From the NCBI GenBank assembly GCA_964370735.1, contig CAYJLC010000023.1:1-30748 (forward strand): 30,748 nt of DNA, given 5' to 3'. The first letter of the stretch is position 1; each line of letters begins with the position of its first letter. This document shows positions 15,090-23,301 of the stretch, in pieces. The notes under the pieces were generated by a model. That model was given only the letters and a program-made list of their open reading frames with translations, ran no database searches and was not told the origin of the DNA. The stretch comes from CAYJLC01 sp964370735 (GTDB lineage Bacteria > Bacillota > Clostridia > Oscillospirales > Butyricicoccaceae). A program made the translations under genes and the position numbers.

Positions 15090-16496
15090 TTATAAATCCA
15101 GCATTTTTTCCATCACTTTAATTAAATCTGAAGCTTTTTGTTCAGTTTCCATTTCGCAGAAAATCCTGATAAGTGGTTCTGTTCCAGAAAATCTTGCTAT
15201 CATAAAACCACCATTGTCAAAGTAGATTTTAAAACCATCTGCATAAGATACTTTTGTAATTTTTATGCTGTCAAACTCAGGAACTTTCTTGTCAACAAAT
15301 AAAATTTTATTGATTTCTTGTTTTTTCTCTTCGCTAAATGTATATCCACGCTCTTCCATATACATTTTTCCAAATTGACTTTCAATATCATCGACAATTT
15401 CCGAAAGCTTTTTGCCTACTTTTGAAATCATTTCGATAAGTAATGCTGCTGCATACACTCCGTCTTTACCGTTAATGTGTCCATCAACTGTAAGCCCACC
15501 AGAAGACTCCCCACCGATAATCGCTCCAGTTTCCATCATTTTCGACGAGATATTTTTAAAACCAACAGGAACTTCGTAGCATTTTTCACCGAAATGCTCT
15601 GCAATTTTATCTAACGTGTGAGTCGTCGCTATATTTCTAACAACAGGACCTCTCCACCCTTTATACTTCGATAAATAATAGTAAAGGCAAATTAATATGT
15701 CATTCGGGTGCAAGAAACGTCCCTTATCATCGATTACGCCCAGTCTATCGGCATCACCGTCTGTCGCAATTCCAATGTCAAATTTCTTATCCATAACATA
15801 ATATTGCAAAAGTCCTAGCGTTTCTTTTGATGGAGATGGCATTTTTCCACCGAAAAGTGTATCGTGTTCTTCATTTATAATATCAAGGTCACATCTAGCC
15901 GTTAAAAGTATCATACTAATAGCAGTTTTACTAACGCCAAACATCGGGTCTAGCGCTACTTTAATGCCATATTCTTGAATAGCTTTCATATCAATATTTT
16001 CAATAATATTATCGATATAGCTATTCATAGGATAGATTTCTTCGATTAAATCCCCTGCTTTTTCGCAATTTAGCGTGTCAATTTTAGGCAGTTTCATCGC
16101 TTCTTCTATGTATTTTTCGATATCTTTTGTTTGCTCTTCGCTGGCGTCACGTCCACCTTTTGTAAATATTTTTATACCGTTATATAAAGACGTATTATGG
16201 CTAGCCGTAATCATCGCACCATAATCAAAGCCCTCTTTCATGATATGATACATCACAAGCGGAGTAGGCACAGACCTATTCACGAAATAGCATTTTATAC
16301 CATCTGCATTTAATACTTCGCAAAACCAAAGTAACGACTCTCTCGATAAAAATCTTCTGTCATATCCGATAACAAAATCAGAAATACCCTCATTTTGCAG
16401 TTTAAGCGACATCGCTTTTGCAACGATTTGAATATTCGTCTTTGTAAACTCATCACCAATAACAGCTCTCCAGCCACCTGTTCCAAATTTTATCAT
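15090..16496 (-). CDS. Phosphoglucomutase/phosphomannomutase (alpha-D-phosphohexomutase)
   Basis: A 468-aa member of the alpha-D-phosphohexomutase superfamily, which interconverts hexose 1- and 6-phosphates through a phosphoserine. It begins MIKFGTGGWRA. Catalytic S99 lies in TASHN, the Mg2+ loop is D246-G-D248-A-D250-R, the sugar-binding loop is GGESSGG around E330, and the phosphate-binding loop is RFSGTEPLIRIF near the C-terminus. The GESSG form of the sugar loop does not by itself separate glucose from mannose. It starts 36 nt after the phosphodiester glycosidase gene, with a GGAG site. In this operon it plausibly converts the phosphosugar released from the imported substrate. Confidence 0.94.
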   Translation of the reverse strand: MIKFGTGGWRAVIGDEFTKTNIQIVAKAMSLKLQNEGISDFVIGYDRRFLSRESLLWFCEVLNADGIKCYFVNRSVPTPLVMYHIMKEGFDYGAMITASHNTSLYNGIKIFTKGGRDASEEQTKDIEKYIEEAMKLPKIDTLNCEKAGDLIEEIYPMNSYIDNIIENIDMKAIQEYGIKVALDPMFGVSKTAISMILLTARCDLDIINEEHDTLFGGKMPSPSKETLGLLQYYVMDKKFDIGIATDGDADRLGVIDDKGRFLHPNDILICLYYYLSKYKGWRGPVVRNIATTHTLDKIAEHFGEKCYEVPVGFKNISSKMMETGAIIGGESSGGLTVDGHINGKDGVYAAALLIEMISKVGKKLSEIVDDIESQFGKMYMEERGYTFSEEKKQEINKILFVDKKVPEFDSIKITKVSYADGFKIYFDNGGFMIARFSGTEPLIRIFCEMETEQKASDLIKVMEKMLDL

Positions 16497-16532
16497 TTAA
16501 TTGCTCCATTCTGCCTATTTGGCACAAATATT

Positions 16533-18734
16533 TTATACTTCTAATAACAACATTGTTTTCACATTTCGTATCATGCCTGTCACTGTACATTCAGAAGCCG
16601 ACGGCAAACTTAGCTCCATTAATTCTTTCTTATTTATAAGTGCCAAAACAGAAGACGCTCCACCGTCTACATTCATAAGGTGTTTAATATCCGGCACTAA
16701 TTTTTTACTGATTTTTATCATCTCAAGGTAATTTGCACCTTTTGAAACAGTAGTTCTGCCAGAAAAAATAAGTATACATAAATTGCCTTCATAAGTAATT
16801 CCGATAGCCGTTCTTGGGTGAACAGAAAGATTATGCACATCACTCTCTTGAGTTTGCATCGAAAGTGGGGTTTTCCAGCCTTCATTTTTCATAAAATCGT
16901 TAATACTGTCCTCTGTAAAAACTGGCATTCCATTTTTAATAAGGCTAATTCCACCACCATAAATCCAGTCGAACGATTTTTCAAATGGCTTTTTAATAGA
17001 AATTTCTATTGTTAAGTTTGAAACGTCGTAATAAACTCCACATTCTGTTTTAAGATTTATTTTCTTTGCGAGTTTTAAAAATTCTTTTTCATTTAAAGAA
17101 ATCACCACACCTAAAGGCGAAAGCTTGATTTCCCCTTTTTTAATAGCGATAATTTTGTCATTTACTATAAGAATATTATATCTATTCTCGCCGACAAATT
17201 TTTCATAGCTTATGCTGTCTTTCATCTCAAAATCGGGTTTAATATCCTCAAAAGATTCCATAGGTCTAAAAAGTTTCACTCTATCATCGTGCGAAATATT
17301 TATCTCATAACCATTTATTTTGACTTTTCCATCAACCTTGTCAAACGTGAATATTTCAAAACTTCCATCGTCTAATCTAGCAATACAAGGCTTATTATAT
17401 AGTGGAAAAGTTTCATAAACTTTGTTTTCTTTTTTGTAAAAACTATAATCAATATGCGAAGGGCACTCGGAAATTTGCTCTTTTTTCGGACGAGTTTTAT
17501 TGTATAAGCTTATAATTTTTGCAGTCGAAAAAAATAAAAAATTCGACGCTAGCATAATTTTATCGCTTTTAAGCTTTCCAAAATACTCTCTAGGGTTTGC
17601 ATTTGTATCGACAACATACGCATTTTTGCATTTATTCGCGATAACTCCACTGACTAAAATCGCTTCTTTTTTCTCCTTTGCAAAATAGTCGATATCTATT
17701 TTTTCAAGCGTTTTCATATCTATGTATTCTTTTATGTATTTAATATTATTTTCTTCCAAAAAATCATTTATAACGACATCTTTTTCCTTGTAAAACTCAT
17801 TAAAAGAGAAATTTTCAAGATTAAAACTCTCTAATGGCGTTTCATTAAAACCGTCGTCGTAAAAATTTATAAATATATTCGGATATTTAATATATAAACT
17901 TTCAATATCGCTATAAATTTCGCCATATTTTTTATATGCTAAGTATAAATGGTAGTAAGTTGCCTTGCTTTTTTCGATTATTGTAATGTAATCGTATATA
18001 TTGAAATTTTCCTTAACATATATGTGACACAAACCTGTGTTTGCAAAAAGATTTGTAAGCGCTTTTGCGTAAAAACTAGACGGTTTAACCGTTATAAAAC
18101 TTTTGATTTTCAAATCCTTGATGCTTAAAAGTGCATCTTCACCATACGCTTTTAAAATCGTATTTTCTGTATTTATGTTCTTTAAACTCGAAAAATCAAC
18201 ATAGTAATTGTCCGAATTTTCATATATTTTTTCGTGTTTAATGCCTGAAATCGTGTTTATTAATTCTTCTTTTATAGAAGATTTTTCTTTCACTATAAAA
18301 ATAATTTCTTTTCCGTCATATTTTTTAATATCTGACAATAAAAAGTCGATATATCCCATATCACTAAGATAAAAAATTACCCTGTCTATTTTAAGACTTT
18401 TTTCAAATTCTGTGAAATCTATATAGAAATCTTGTTTTTCGATTTTTTTCGAAGGTAGTTTCGGTAAATCTTCTCTTAATTTTAAGACTTCCTCGTATAT
18501 ATCTTCATTATACACTAAAAATGGTATTTTTGCTAATTTAGAAATATATTCACCATAAATATTTTCCGAAATTTTGCCTTGGTCTAAAAGATTTTTTGCA
18601 AACTCATCGCGCACGATTATATTATCGCTACTACGGTCTACAAAAACATCTTTATAATTAAATTGTTTTGCCAAAATATATTTATTAAAGCTATCTCTAT
18701 TTATCGTTTTCGGAGTGTATTTTTCATTAATCAT
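16533..18734 (-). CDS. Phosphodiester glycosidase (NAGPA/DUF2233) domain protein with a large unknown N-terminal region
   Basis: A 733-aa protein. The last 230 or so residues carry NAGPA-family marks: a YDVSNLTIEISIK strand, YGGGISLIKNGMPV, HPRTAIGI (H639, R641) and NVDGGASS (D690). NAGPA enzymes cleave sugar-1-phospho-sugar diesters and release the terminal sugar. The region up to about 370 has no motif I recognise. It is lysine- and aspartate-rich with mixed alpha/beta character (IDRVIFYLSDMGYIDFLL). A middle part (about 370-500) may belong to the catalytic unit. It has no signal peptide or membrane helix, so unlike most NAGPA proteins it should be cytoplasmic. Its ATG overlaps the end of the ROK gene by 8 bp, with GGAG inside that gene. 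An intracellular substrate brought in by the upstream ABC transporter is the natural inference. Confidence 0.85.
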   Translation of the reverse strand: MINEKYTPKTINRDSFNKYILAKQFNYKDVFVDRSSDNIIVRDEFAKNLLDQGKISENIYGEYISKLAKIPFLVYNEDIYEEVLKLREDLPKLPSKKIEKQDFYIDFTEFEKSLKIDRVIFYLSDMGYIDFLLSDIKKYDGKEIIFIVKEKSSIKEELINTISGIKHEKIYENSDNYYVDFSSLKNINTENTILKAYGEDALLSIKDLKIKSFITVKPSSFYAKALTNLFANTGLCHIYVKENFNIYDYITIIEKSKATYYHLYLAYKKYGEIYSDIESLYIKYPNIFINFYDDGFNETPLESFNLENFSFNEFYKEKDVVINDFLEENNIKYIKEYIDMKTLEKIDIDYFAKEKKEAILVSGVIANKCKNAYVVDTNANPREYFGKLKSDKIMLASNFLFFSTAKIISLYNKTRPKKEQISECPSHIDYSFYKKENKVYETFPLYNKPCIARLDDGSFEIFTFDKVDGKVKINGYEINISHDDRVKLFRPMESFEDIKPDFEMKDSISYEKFVGENRYNILIVNDKIIAIKKGEIKLSPLGVVISLNEKEFLKLAKKINLKTECGVYYDVSNLTIEISIKKPFEKSFDWIYGGGISLIKNGMPVFTEDSINDFMKNEGWKTPLSMQTQESDVHNLSVHPRTAIGITYEGNLCILIFSGRTTVSKGANYLEMIKISKKLVPDIKHLMNVDGGASSVLALINKKELMELSLPSASECTVTGMIRNVKTMLLLEV

Positions 18735-19893
18735 TCAATAACTCCTTTTTTAGCATTAAATTATCCCATAAAAGCAAATCATTGCTGTTAAAATAATAAT
18801 CCATTATAAAAACAGATGAAATTTTTGAGATATGCGCATCTTCGTGAAATTTAATCTCGTCAAATGTAGCCCAACTGCTTAAATTTTCTTTTATATTCTT
18901 ATTCAAGTTAAGTTTTAAAATTTCTTTGAAATCTCTCGAAATTTCTCCACAAAAAATAATTCTATCAAGGTCTAAAAGTGTCGTAATATTCGATAGTGCC
19001 TCTGAAATAAACATGCACATTTCACCAACAAACTCTAGTGCCTCTGGTTTGTTTTCTAATATATCCTCTTTAAAGTCTTCGTATGATTTTTTATATCTCG
19101 AAGCTATCGCGCTTTTAGATATGAATTTTGTAAGGCAATTCGTCTTGCCACATTCGCAAATAATATGCTCATCTTTTGAAAAAATCTTATAATGCCCAAG
19201 CTCACCCGAAACACTGTTTGTACTTTTTAGCACCCTATTTTCGTTTACAAGACATGAACCAATCCCGTTATCAAGCTTTATCAATAATAGGTTTTTATCT
19301 TCTCTATGCAGAGTTTTTTCATAGTCAGCAATAAGATTTACATCGTTTTTCACAAAAACAGGCACACCAAATAAAGAAAGCATCTCTTTTATATTAATAT
19401 TTTTCCAATTAAGTGATTTTGACAAAGTAACCATACCTAAATCTTCGTTCACAATGCCTTCGACACTAATAACAATTGCAGAAACTTCTTTTTTAAATGC
19501 TTTTATCATCTCACTTGTAGCAGTTTTTATAAGCGAAAGCACATCGCTATTTTCAATTAAATACATTTCTTTTTGATATAAAATATCGTTTTCTAAAGTA
19601 TGCAGATAAAGTGCTAGTTTACCGACTTTCACATCGATTGTGATGATATAAAAATTAGAGTAATTTATTTCTAGCGCAGACGGATTTCTGCCTTTTTTTG
19701 CGATACTTGTCTTTGCTTCAAGCAAAACATTGTTTGTATAAAGCTCGCCCACTATATTTGTAACAGTTTGCGTTGCAAGGTTTGCTTTTTCAGCGATTAG
19801 TTTTCTATGAATACCTTTGTTGTCATGAATGATTTTAAGGATATTTTTTGTATTTTGAATTTTCATTATATCTTGACTTTTTAAATTTTTCAT
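18727..19893 (-). CDS. ROK-family transcriptional regulator of the sugar operon
   Basis: A 388-aa protein with a winged helix-turn-helix at about 12-70 (GIHRKLIAEKANLATQTVTN) and a ROK sugar-kinase-like domain. The ROK part has SVEGIVNEDLG, FVKNDVNLIADYE, NGIGSCLVNENRVLKS, SGELGH and the zinc motif CECGKTNCL, where the usual Gly before the last Cys is Asn. The kinase-type DxGxT phosphate loop is replaced by DVKVGKL, so it should be a regulator rather than a kinase. It lies inside the operon it probably controls, after the binding protein and overlapping the phosphodiester glycosidase. The AGGTG ribosome binding site is weaker than its neighbours', consistent with low expression. The ligand is unknown. 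Confidence 0.92.
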   Translation of the reverse strand: MKNLKSQDIMKIQNTKNILKIIHDNKGIHRKLIAEKANLATQTVTNIVGELYTNNVLLEAKTSIAKKGRNPSALEINYSNFYIITIDVKVGKLALYLHTLENDILYQKEMYLIENSDVLSLIKTATSEMIKAFKKEVSAIVISVEGIVNEDLGMVTLSKSLNWKNINIKEMLSLFGVPVFVKNDVNLIADYEKTLHREDKNLLLIKLDNGIGSCLVNENRVLKSTNSVSGELGHYKIFSKDEHIICECGKTNCLTKFISKSAIASRYKKSYEDFKEDILENKPEALEFVGEMCMFISEALSNITTLLDLDRIIFCGEISRDFKEILKLNLNKNIKENLSSWATFDEIKFHEDAHISKISSVFIMDYYFNSNDLLLWDNLMLKKELLND

Positions 19894-19912
19894 AACACAC
19901 CTATCTTTTATA

Positions 19913-19934
19913 GCCCAAGGTTTTATCCTTGGGC
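19913..19934 (-). promoter_or_regulatory. Intercistronic stem-loop after the binding-protein gene
   Basis: A perfect GC-rich 8-bp stem (GCCCAAGG/CCTTGGGC) with a 6-nt loop lies 14 nt after the stop of the solute-binding protein gene and 20 nt before the ROK start. On the minus strand it is followed by TATAAAAG, not a T tract, so it is not a classical terminator. Such hairpins after binding-protein genes usually protect the upstream mRNA and raise its level over downstream genes. That role is inferred. Confidence 0.7.
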
Positions 19935-19947
19935 ATTTGCTAATATT

Positions 19948-21222
19948 CTAATCTTCTAATGCTTTGTTGATTTCTTCTATGATTTCATCTGCACCATCTT
20001 CTACTGAAATAGCATCATAAGCTAATTTTTCAATAACACCTGAAATTGTGTTTGAAATGCTTGAGTATTCTTCAATCGAAGGTCTACCAAAACCGTAGTT
20101 TAAAGCTTCTGCTGCTGTGTTTAAGTAATCTTTATCAGCTGTGAAAGTAGTCCAAGCTTCACTAGTGCTAGCAGAGTTTGATGCTGGTAAATAACCTGCA
20201 TTTGCAGCCCAATTAGCGTGAGTGTCGCCACTTGTCATCCATTTTAGGAATTTAAGTGATTCTTCTACTTCTCTCTCGCCATTGTCAAATACATAGTAGT
20301 GATTTGTGCCTAAACCTGTTGCAAGTTGGTCGTGTCCTGCAAGCATAGTAACACCGATATTCATTTCATAAGTATTGATGTAGCCTTTAGCAGCACCTTG
20401 AGTACCGATAATCATAGCAACTGATTCTTCAGCGAAAGCATCGTCGCCAACTGTTGTAGGTGCGATACCGTCTTTGATAAAGCTGTTGTAGTATTCAAGA
20501 GTTTCGATTAGAGTTTCTCTGTCAAAACCAAGAGCCGTTTGGTCTTCATTTAATAAATAACCACCATTTTGAGCTAAGAAGCATAACCAAGTCCAAGTAG
20601 TTCTTTCGTTCGGGTCGATTGGCATCCAAACACCTTTATGGTCATCATTAGTAAGTGCTTTTGATACTTCATAGAACTCTTCCCAAGTTGTTGGTGGGTT
20701 TTCTATTCCTGCTGCATCAAACATATCTTGATTATAGATTAAAAGTAGAGTACCTACTTCGATTGGCACTGAATAAAGCTTGCCATCTAGTGAGCCTACA
20801 TTCCAAACACCCTCTGGAATATCGCTTTTCCACTCATCGTCAATCATATCTGTTAAATCAACTAATTTTCCAGAAGATGCTAACGGTCCGGTCATCGTTG
20901 GAGCTCCCCACAAAATATCTGGTTGCTCATCTGTCATAAGCGCTGCTTGAGCCTTTGTCAAGATTTCTTCACTGTTTGCAACGAAAGTTGGAACAATTGT
21001 AACACCTTCATTTAGAGCATTATACTCTTCTACAAATATTTCAAGTTGCTCAGATTGAGCAGTTGAATATCCGTGCCATAATGTAATTTCTAGATTTTCT
21101 GTCGCTTCTGTTGTTGTTCCTGTCGCATCTGTTGATGGTTCATCTTTTTCAACAGTTGATGTTGCACAGCCTGCTAAAAGAGCTGCCGCTGTAAGTAGTG
21201 ATAATAATTTTAGTTTTTTCAT
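19948..21222 (-). CDS. Sugar ABC transporter substrate-binding lipoprotein (family 1)
   Basis: A 424-aa extracellular solute-binding protein. The lipoprotein signal MKKLKLLSLLTAAALLAGC has a lipobox LLAGC, so C19 should be lipidated and anchor the protein to the outer face of the membrane. A Thr/Glu-rich linker follows, then the family-1 fold (LEITLWHGYSTAQSEQLE, QPDILWGAPTM, GKLYSVPIEVGTLLLIYN, EESVAMIIGTQGA, FLKWMTSG). It captures a saccharide and delivers it to the two permeases encoded directly upstream. Family-1 proteins bind oligosaccharides or glycerol phosphates, and the exact ligand cannot be read here. The start is supported by AAGGAG. Confidence 0.95.
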   Translation of the reverse strand: MKKLKLLSLLTAAALLAGCATSTVEKDEPSTDATGTTTEATENLEITLWHGYSTAQSEQLEIFVEEYNALNEGVTIVPTFVANSEEILTKAQAALMTDEQPDILWGAPTMTGPLASSGKLVDLTDMIDDEWKSDIPEGVWNVGSLDGKLYSVPIEVGTLLLIYNQDMFDAAGIENPPTTWEEFYEVSKALTNDDHKGVWMPIDPNERTTWTWLCFLAQNGGYLLNEDQTALGFDRETLIETLEYYNSFIKDGIAPTTVGDDAFAEESVAMIIGTQGAAKGYINTYEMNIGVTMLAGHDQLATGLGTNHYYVFDNGEREVEESLKFLKWMTSGDTHANWAANAGYLPASNSASTSEAWTTFTADKDYLNTAAEALNYGFGRPSIEEYSSISNTISGVIEKLAYDAISVEDGADEIIEEINKALED

Positions 21223-21255
21223 TTTTTTCTCCTTCTAATTTTAGAATTTGTGTTT

Positions 21256-22080
21256 TTATTCCTTACCTCCCGAGAAAGCTATACTTTCGATAACTTTTCT
21301 TTGGAAGATTAAAAATACAATGATTACAGGTAGCATAACAAGCGTTGTCGCTGCCATTAAAGCTCCCCAGTCAGTGTTTATAGCATTTTGGTCTTTGAAA
21401 TATGAAAGCCCTAATTGCAAAGTATAATACTGTTCTTCATTTGTTAAAAGTAGTGGCCAGAAATATTGGTTCCAACCATATATAAAGATAAGTATTGTCG
21501 ATGTCGCTAAAATAGGTTTTGACATCGGTATGATGATATGAATAATCGTTTGCATTAAAGATGCACCATCTATCGTTGCAGCTTCCTCGATTTCGTTTGG
21601 AATTTTTAAGAAGAACTGACGAAGTAAAAATATGATTAATGCACTCCACGAAAACGGAATGATAAGACCTAACAGGCTGTTTGTAAGCCCTAAAGAACTT
21701 AAAATTCTAACCATAGGTATCATAATAGTTTGTGCAGGTAGCATAAGCGCCGAAAGTAGTCCTATAAATAGTATATTTTTTCCTTTAAACTCCATTTTCG
21801 CAAATGCATAGGCTGCAAGAACTGATGTTATAAGTTGCCCAATAATTACGCCAATAGTAGTTATAACACTATTCAAAAAGAAACCTACAAATGGAAAACC
21901 TGTTACAGCATTTATGTAATTTTCATAATAAATCTCAGTAGGTATCCATTTAATCGGAACGGCTAATATTTCTCCCGGTGACTTAAATGAACTTGAAATC
22001 ATCCATAAAAATGGTAATAACATTATAAGTCCGATTGCATAAATGATAAGATGTTTTAAAACTGTATTAACTTTTTGCAT
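21256..22080 (-). CDS. CUT1 sugar ABC transporter permease, MalG type
   Basis: A 274-aa inner-membrane permease with about six helices, the first at 11-30. The EAA loop that docks on the ATPase is at about 165-186 (EEAATIDGAS...IIIPMSKP). FKSPGEILAVPIKWIP after the first helix is typical of MalG-type CUT1 subunits. It forms the channel with the MalF-type subunit encoded 10 nt upstream. The ribosome binding site is AGGAGG. No ATPase gene is in the operon. Confidence 0.96.
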   Translation of the reverse strand: MQKVNTVLKHLIIYAIGLIMLLPFLWMISSSFKSPGEILAVPIKWIPTEIYYENYINAVTGFPFVGFFLNSVITTIGVIIGQLITSVLAAYAFAKMEFKGKNILFIGLLSALMLPAQTIMIPMVRILSSLGLTNSLLGLIIPFSWSALIIFLLRQFFLKIPNEIEEAATIDGASLMQTIIHIIIPMSKPILATSTILIFIYGWNQYFWPLLLTNEEQYYTLQLGLSYFKDQNAINTDWGALMAATTLVMLPVIIVFLIFQRKVIESIAFSGGKE

Positions 22081-22090
22081 AAAAAACCTC

Positions 22091-22954
22091 CTATTCCTTA
22101 TCCATAATCATTTTTTGAATTATTGTGATACCGACTGCAAGAGCGAATAATACAAACGATACTGCCGAAGCATAACCGATTTTATATTCCGAGAAACCAG
22201 TGTTATAAAGATATGTTACTAGCATATCTGTCGACCCTATCGGTCCACCACCAGTCGTTACATTTACAATATCGAACACCTGGAAAAGCGACGCCGTTGT
22301 CGAAGATACGATAACAAAGAAAATCGTCGGTTTTAAAAGTGGTATCGTTACATATAAAAAACGCTGAATAGCATTAGCACCGTCAATGTCACTCGCCTCG
22401 TATAAACTAGGTGAAATAGATAAAATACCTGCAATTGTTATGATGATATTGTATCCTAGCGACTTCCAAATACCGATTATGATAAGTGAAAACATCGATG
22501 TATGTGGGCTTGATAAAAATGCCTGTGGTGCTATTCCAACCAGTCCTAAAATCGAGTTTAAAAGTCCACTTTCGTTAGGCAGATAAATCCAACTCCAAAC
22601 AGTACCAACAGCTACCATTGAAATGATATGTGGTAAAAAATAAAAACTTTTTACTAACGAATATCCTTTAATTCCTTTGTACATAACAGCACTTAATACC
22701 ACTGAAAGACATGTCGAAACTGTTGTTACAGAAACAGAATACACAATCGTATTTTTAAATGCATTATGAAAATCCTTGTCGCCAAATAACTCTAAATAAT
22801 TCGCAAACCCTACAAAATCCATATCCTGCGAAAATCCATTCCAGTCAACAAATGTTAGTGAAAACGAATAAATAAGTGGGACTACAAAAAATGTTATAAA
22901 CAATATGTATGCCGGCGCTATTAGTAAATAGCCACTAAAATTTTTTCTTGCCAT
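22091..22954 (-). CDS. CUT1 sugar ABC transporter permease, MalF type
   Basis: A 287-aa membrane permease, the first gene of the operon. It starts MARKNFSGYLLIAPAYI and has about six helices. The EAA loop at 186-206 reads EASDIDGANAIQRFLYVTIP. FADW-like FVDWNG and the FVGFANYLELF segment are usual for MalF-type subunits without the long periplasmic insertion of E. coli MalF. The ribosome binding site is a strong GAGGAGG. The promoter at 23113-23141 leaves a leader of about 150 nt. Confidence 0.96.
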   Translation of the reverse strand: MARKNFSGYLLIAPAYILFITFFVVPLIYSFSLTFVDWNGFSQDMDFVGFANYLELFGDKDFHNAFKNTIVYSVSVTTVSTCLSVVLSAVMYKGIKGYSLVKSFYFLPHIISMVAVGTVWSWIYLPNESGLLNSILGLVGIAPQAFLSSPHTSMFSLIIIGIWKSLGYNIIITIAGILSISPSLYEASDIDGANAIQRFLYVTIPLLKPTIFFVIVSSTTASLFQVFDIVNVTTGGGPIGSTDMLVTYLYNTGFSEYKIGYASAVSFVLFALAVGITIIQKMIMDKE

Positions 22955-23112
22955 ATTTCCTCCTCGTAATTTATAAAACGATTGGATTATTTAAACTTAA
23001 ATTTGCATAAAATTTAAAAATCGCCAAAATTTGTTATTTTTTACACCGTTTTATACTGTTTTATTGATTTTTTCGTGTTTTTTATCTTTTTCGAATTAAT
23101 CTATCTGTTTGA

Positions 23113-23141
23113 ATTATAACATTTTAAAATCTCATAGTCAA
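23113..23141 (-). promoter_or_regulatory. SigA-type promoter of the ABC transporter operon
   Basis: On the minus strand, TTGACT (23136-23141), 17 bp, then a perfect TATAAT (23113-23118). It drives the genes from 22954 down to 14389. In the leader (22955-23105) I see a small palindrome ATTTAA-AC-TTAAAT at 22989-23002 and a tandem GTTTTAT motif near 23045-23062, possible operator elements. No riboswitch-like fold is evident. Confidence 0.75.
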
Positions 23142-23179
23142 CGAAATTTGATTTATTTTCTAATAGAAATTATATATGT

Positions 23180-23200
23180 TTTTGTGCATTTTGCACAAAA
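23180..23200. promoter_or_regulatory. Perfect 9-3-9 palindrome upstream of the ABC operon promoter
   Basis: Arms TTTTGTGCA and TGCACAAAA around a TTT centre. The centre lies about 85 bp upstream of the predicted transcription start of the ABC operon and beyond the dehydrogenase terminator. The position suits an activator or a distal operator. The TGTGCA/TGCACA core recalls CRP/FNR-type sites but with different spacing, so the binding protein is not identified. Confidence 0.5.
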
Positions 23201-23228
23201 CCTTTTTTTCTAATTTCGATAAAAAAAT

Positions 23229-23270
23229 AAAATACCCAACCGAGAAAATCTTATCTCGATTGAGTATTTT
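23229..23270 (-). terminator. Intrinsic terminator of the glycyl radical operon
   Basis: On the minus strand a 17-bp stem forms with two G-U pairs (AAAATACTCAATCGAGA with TCTCGGTTGGGTATTTT) and an 8-nt loop, followed by a T-rich tract. On the plus strand the same two positions are C-A mismatches, so it favours minus-strand transcripts. It lies about 30 nt after the dehydrogenase stop. Confidence 0.87.
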
Positions 23271-23301
23271 TATGTAATTTATTTTAAAAATCCCTATTTG
23301 A

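Noticed and set aside
18727..19893. ROK sugar kinase rather than regulator
   Set aside because: It has an N-terminal winged helix-turn-helix and lacks the DxGxT phosphate loop.
20655..20939. Plus-strand reading frame opposite the solute-binding protein gene
   Set aside because: It lies entirely inside a well-supported gene on the other strand and has no motif or ribosome binding site; the same holds for the other antisense frames in the window.
22955..23112. Riboswitch in the ABC operon leader
   Set aside because: The leader is AT-rich with only short palindromes and no conserved aptamer or terminator switch that I can recognise.
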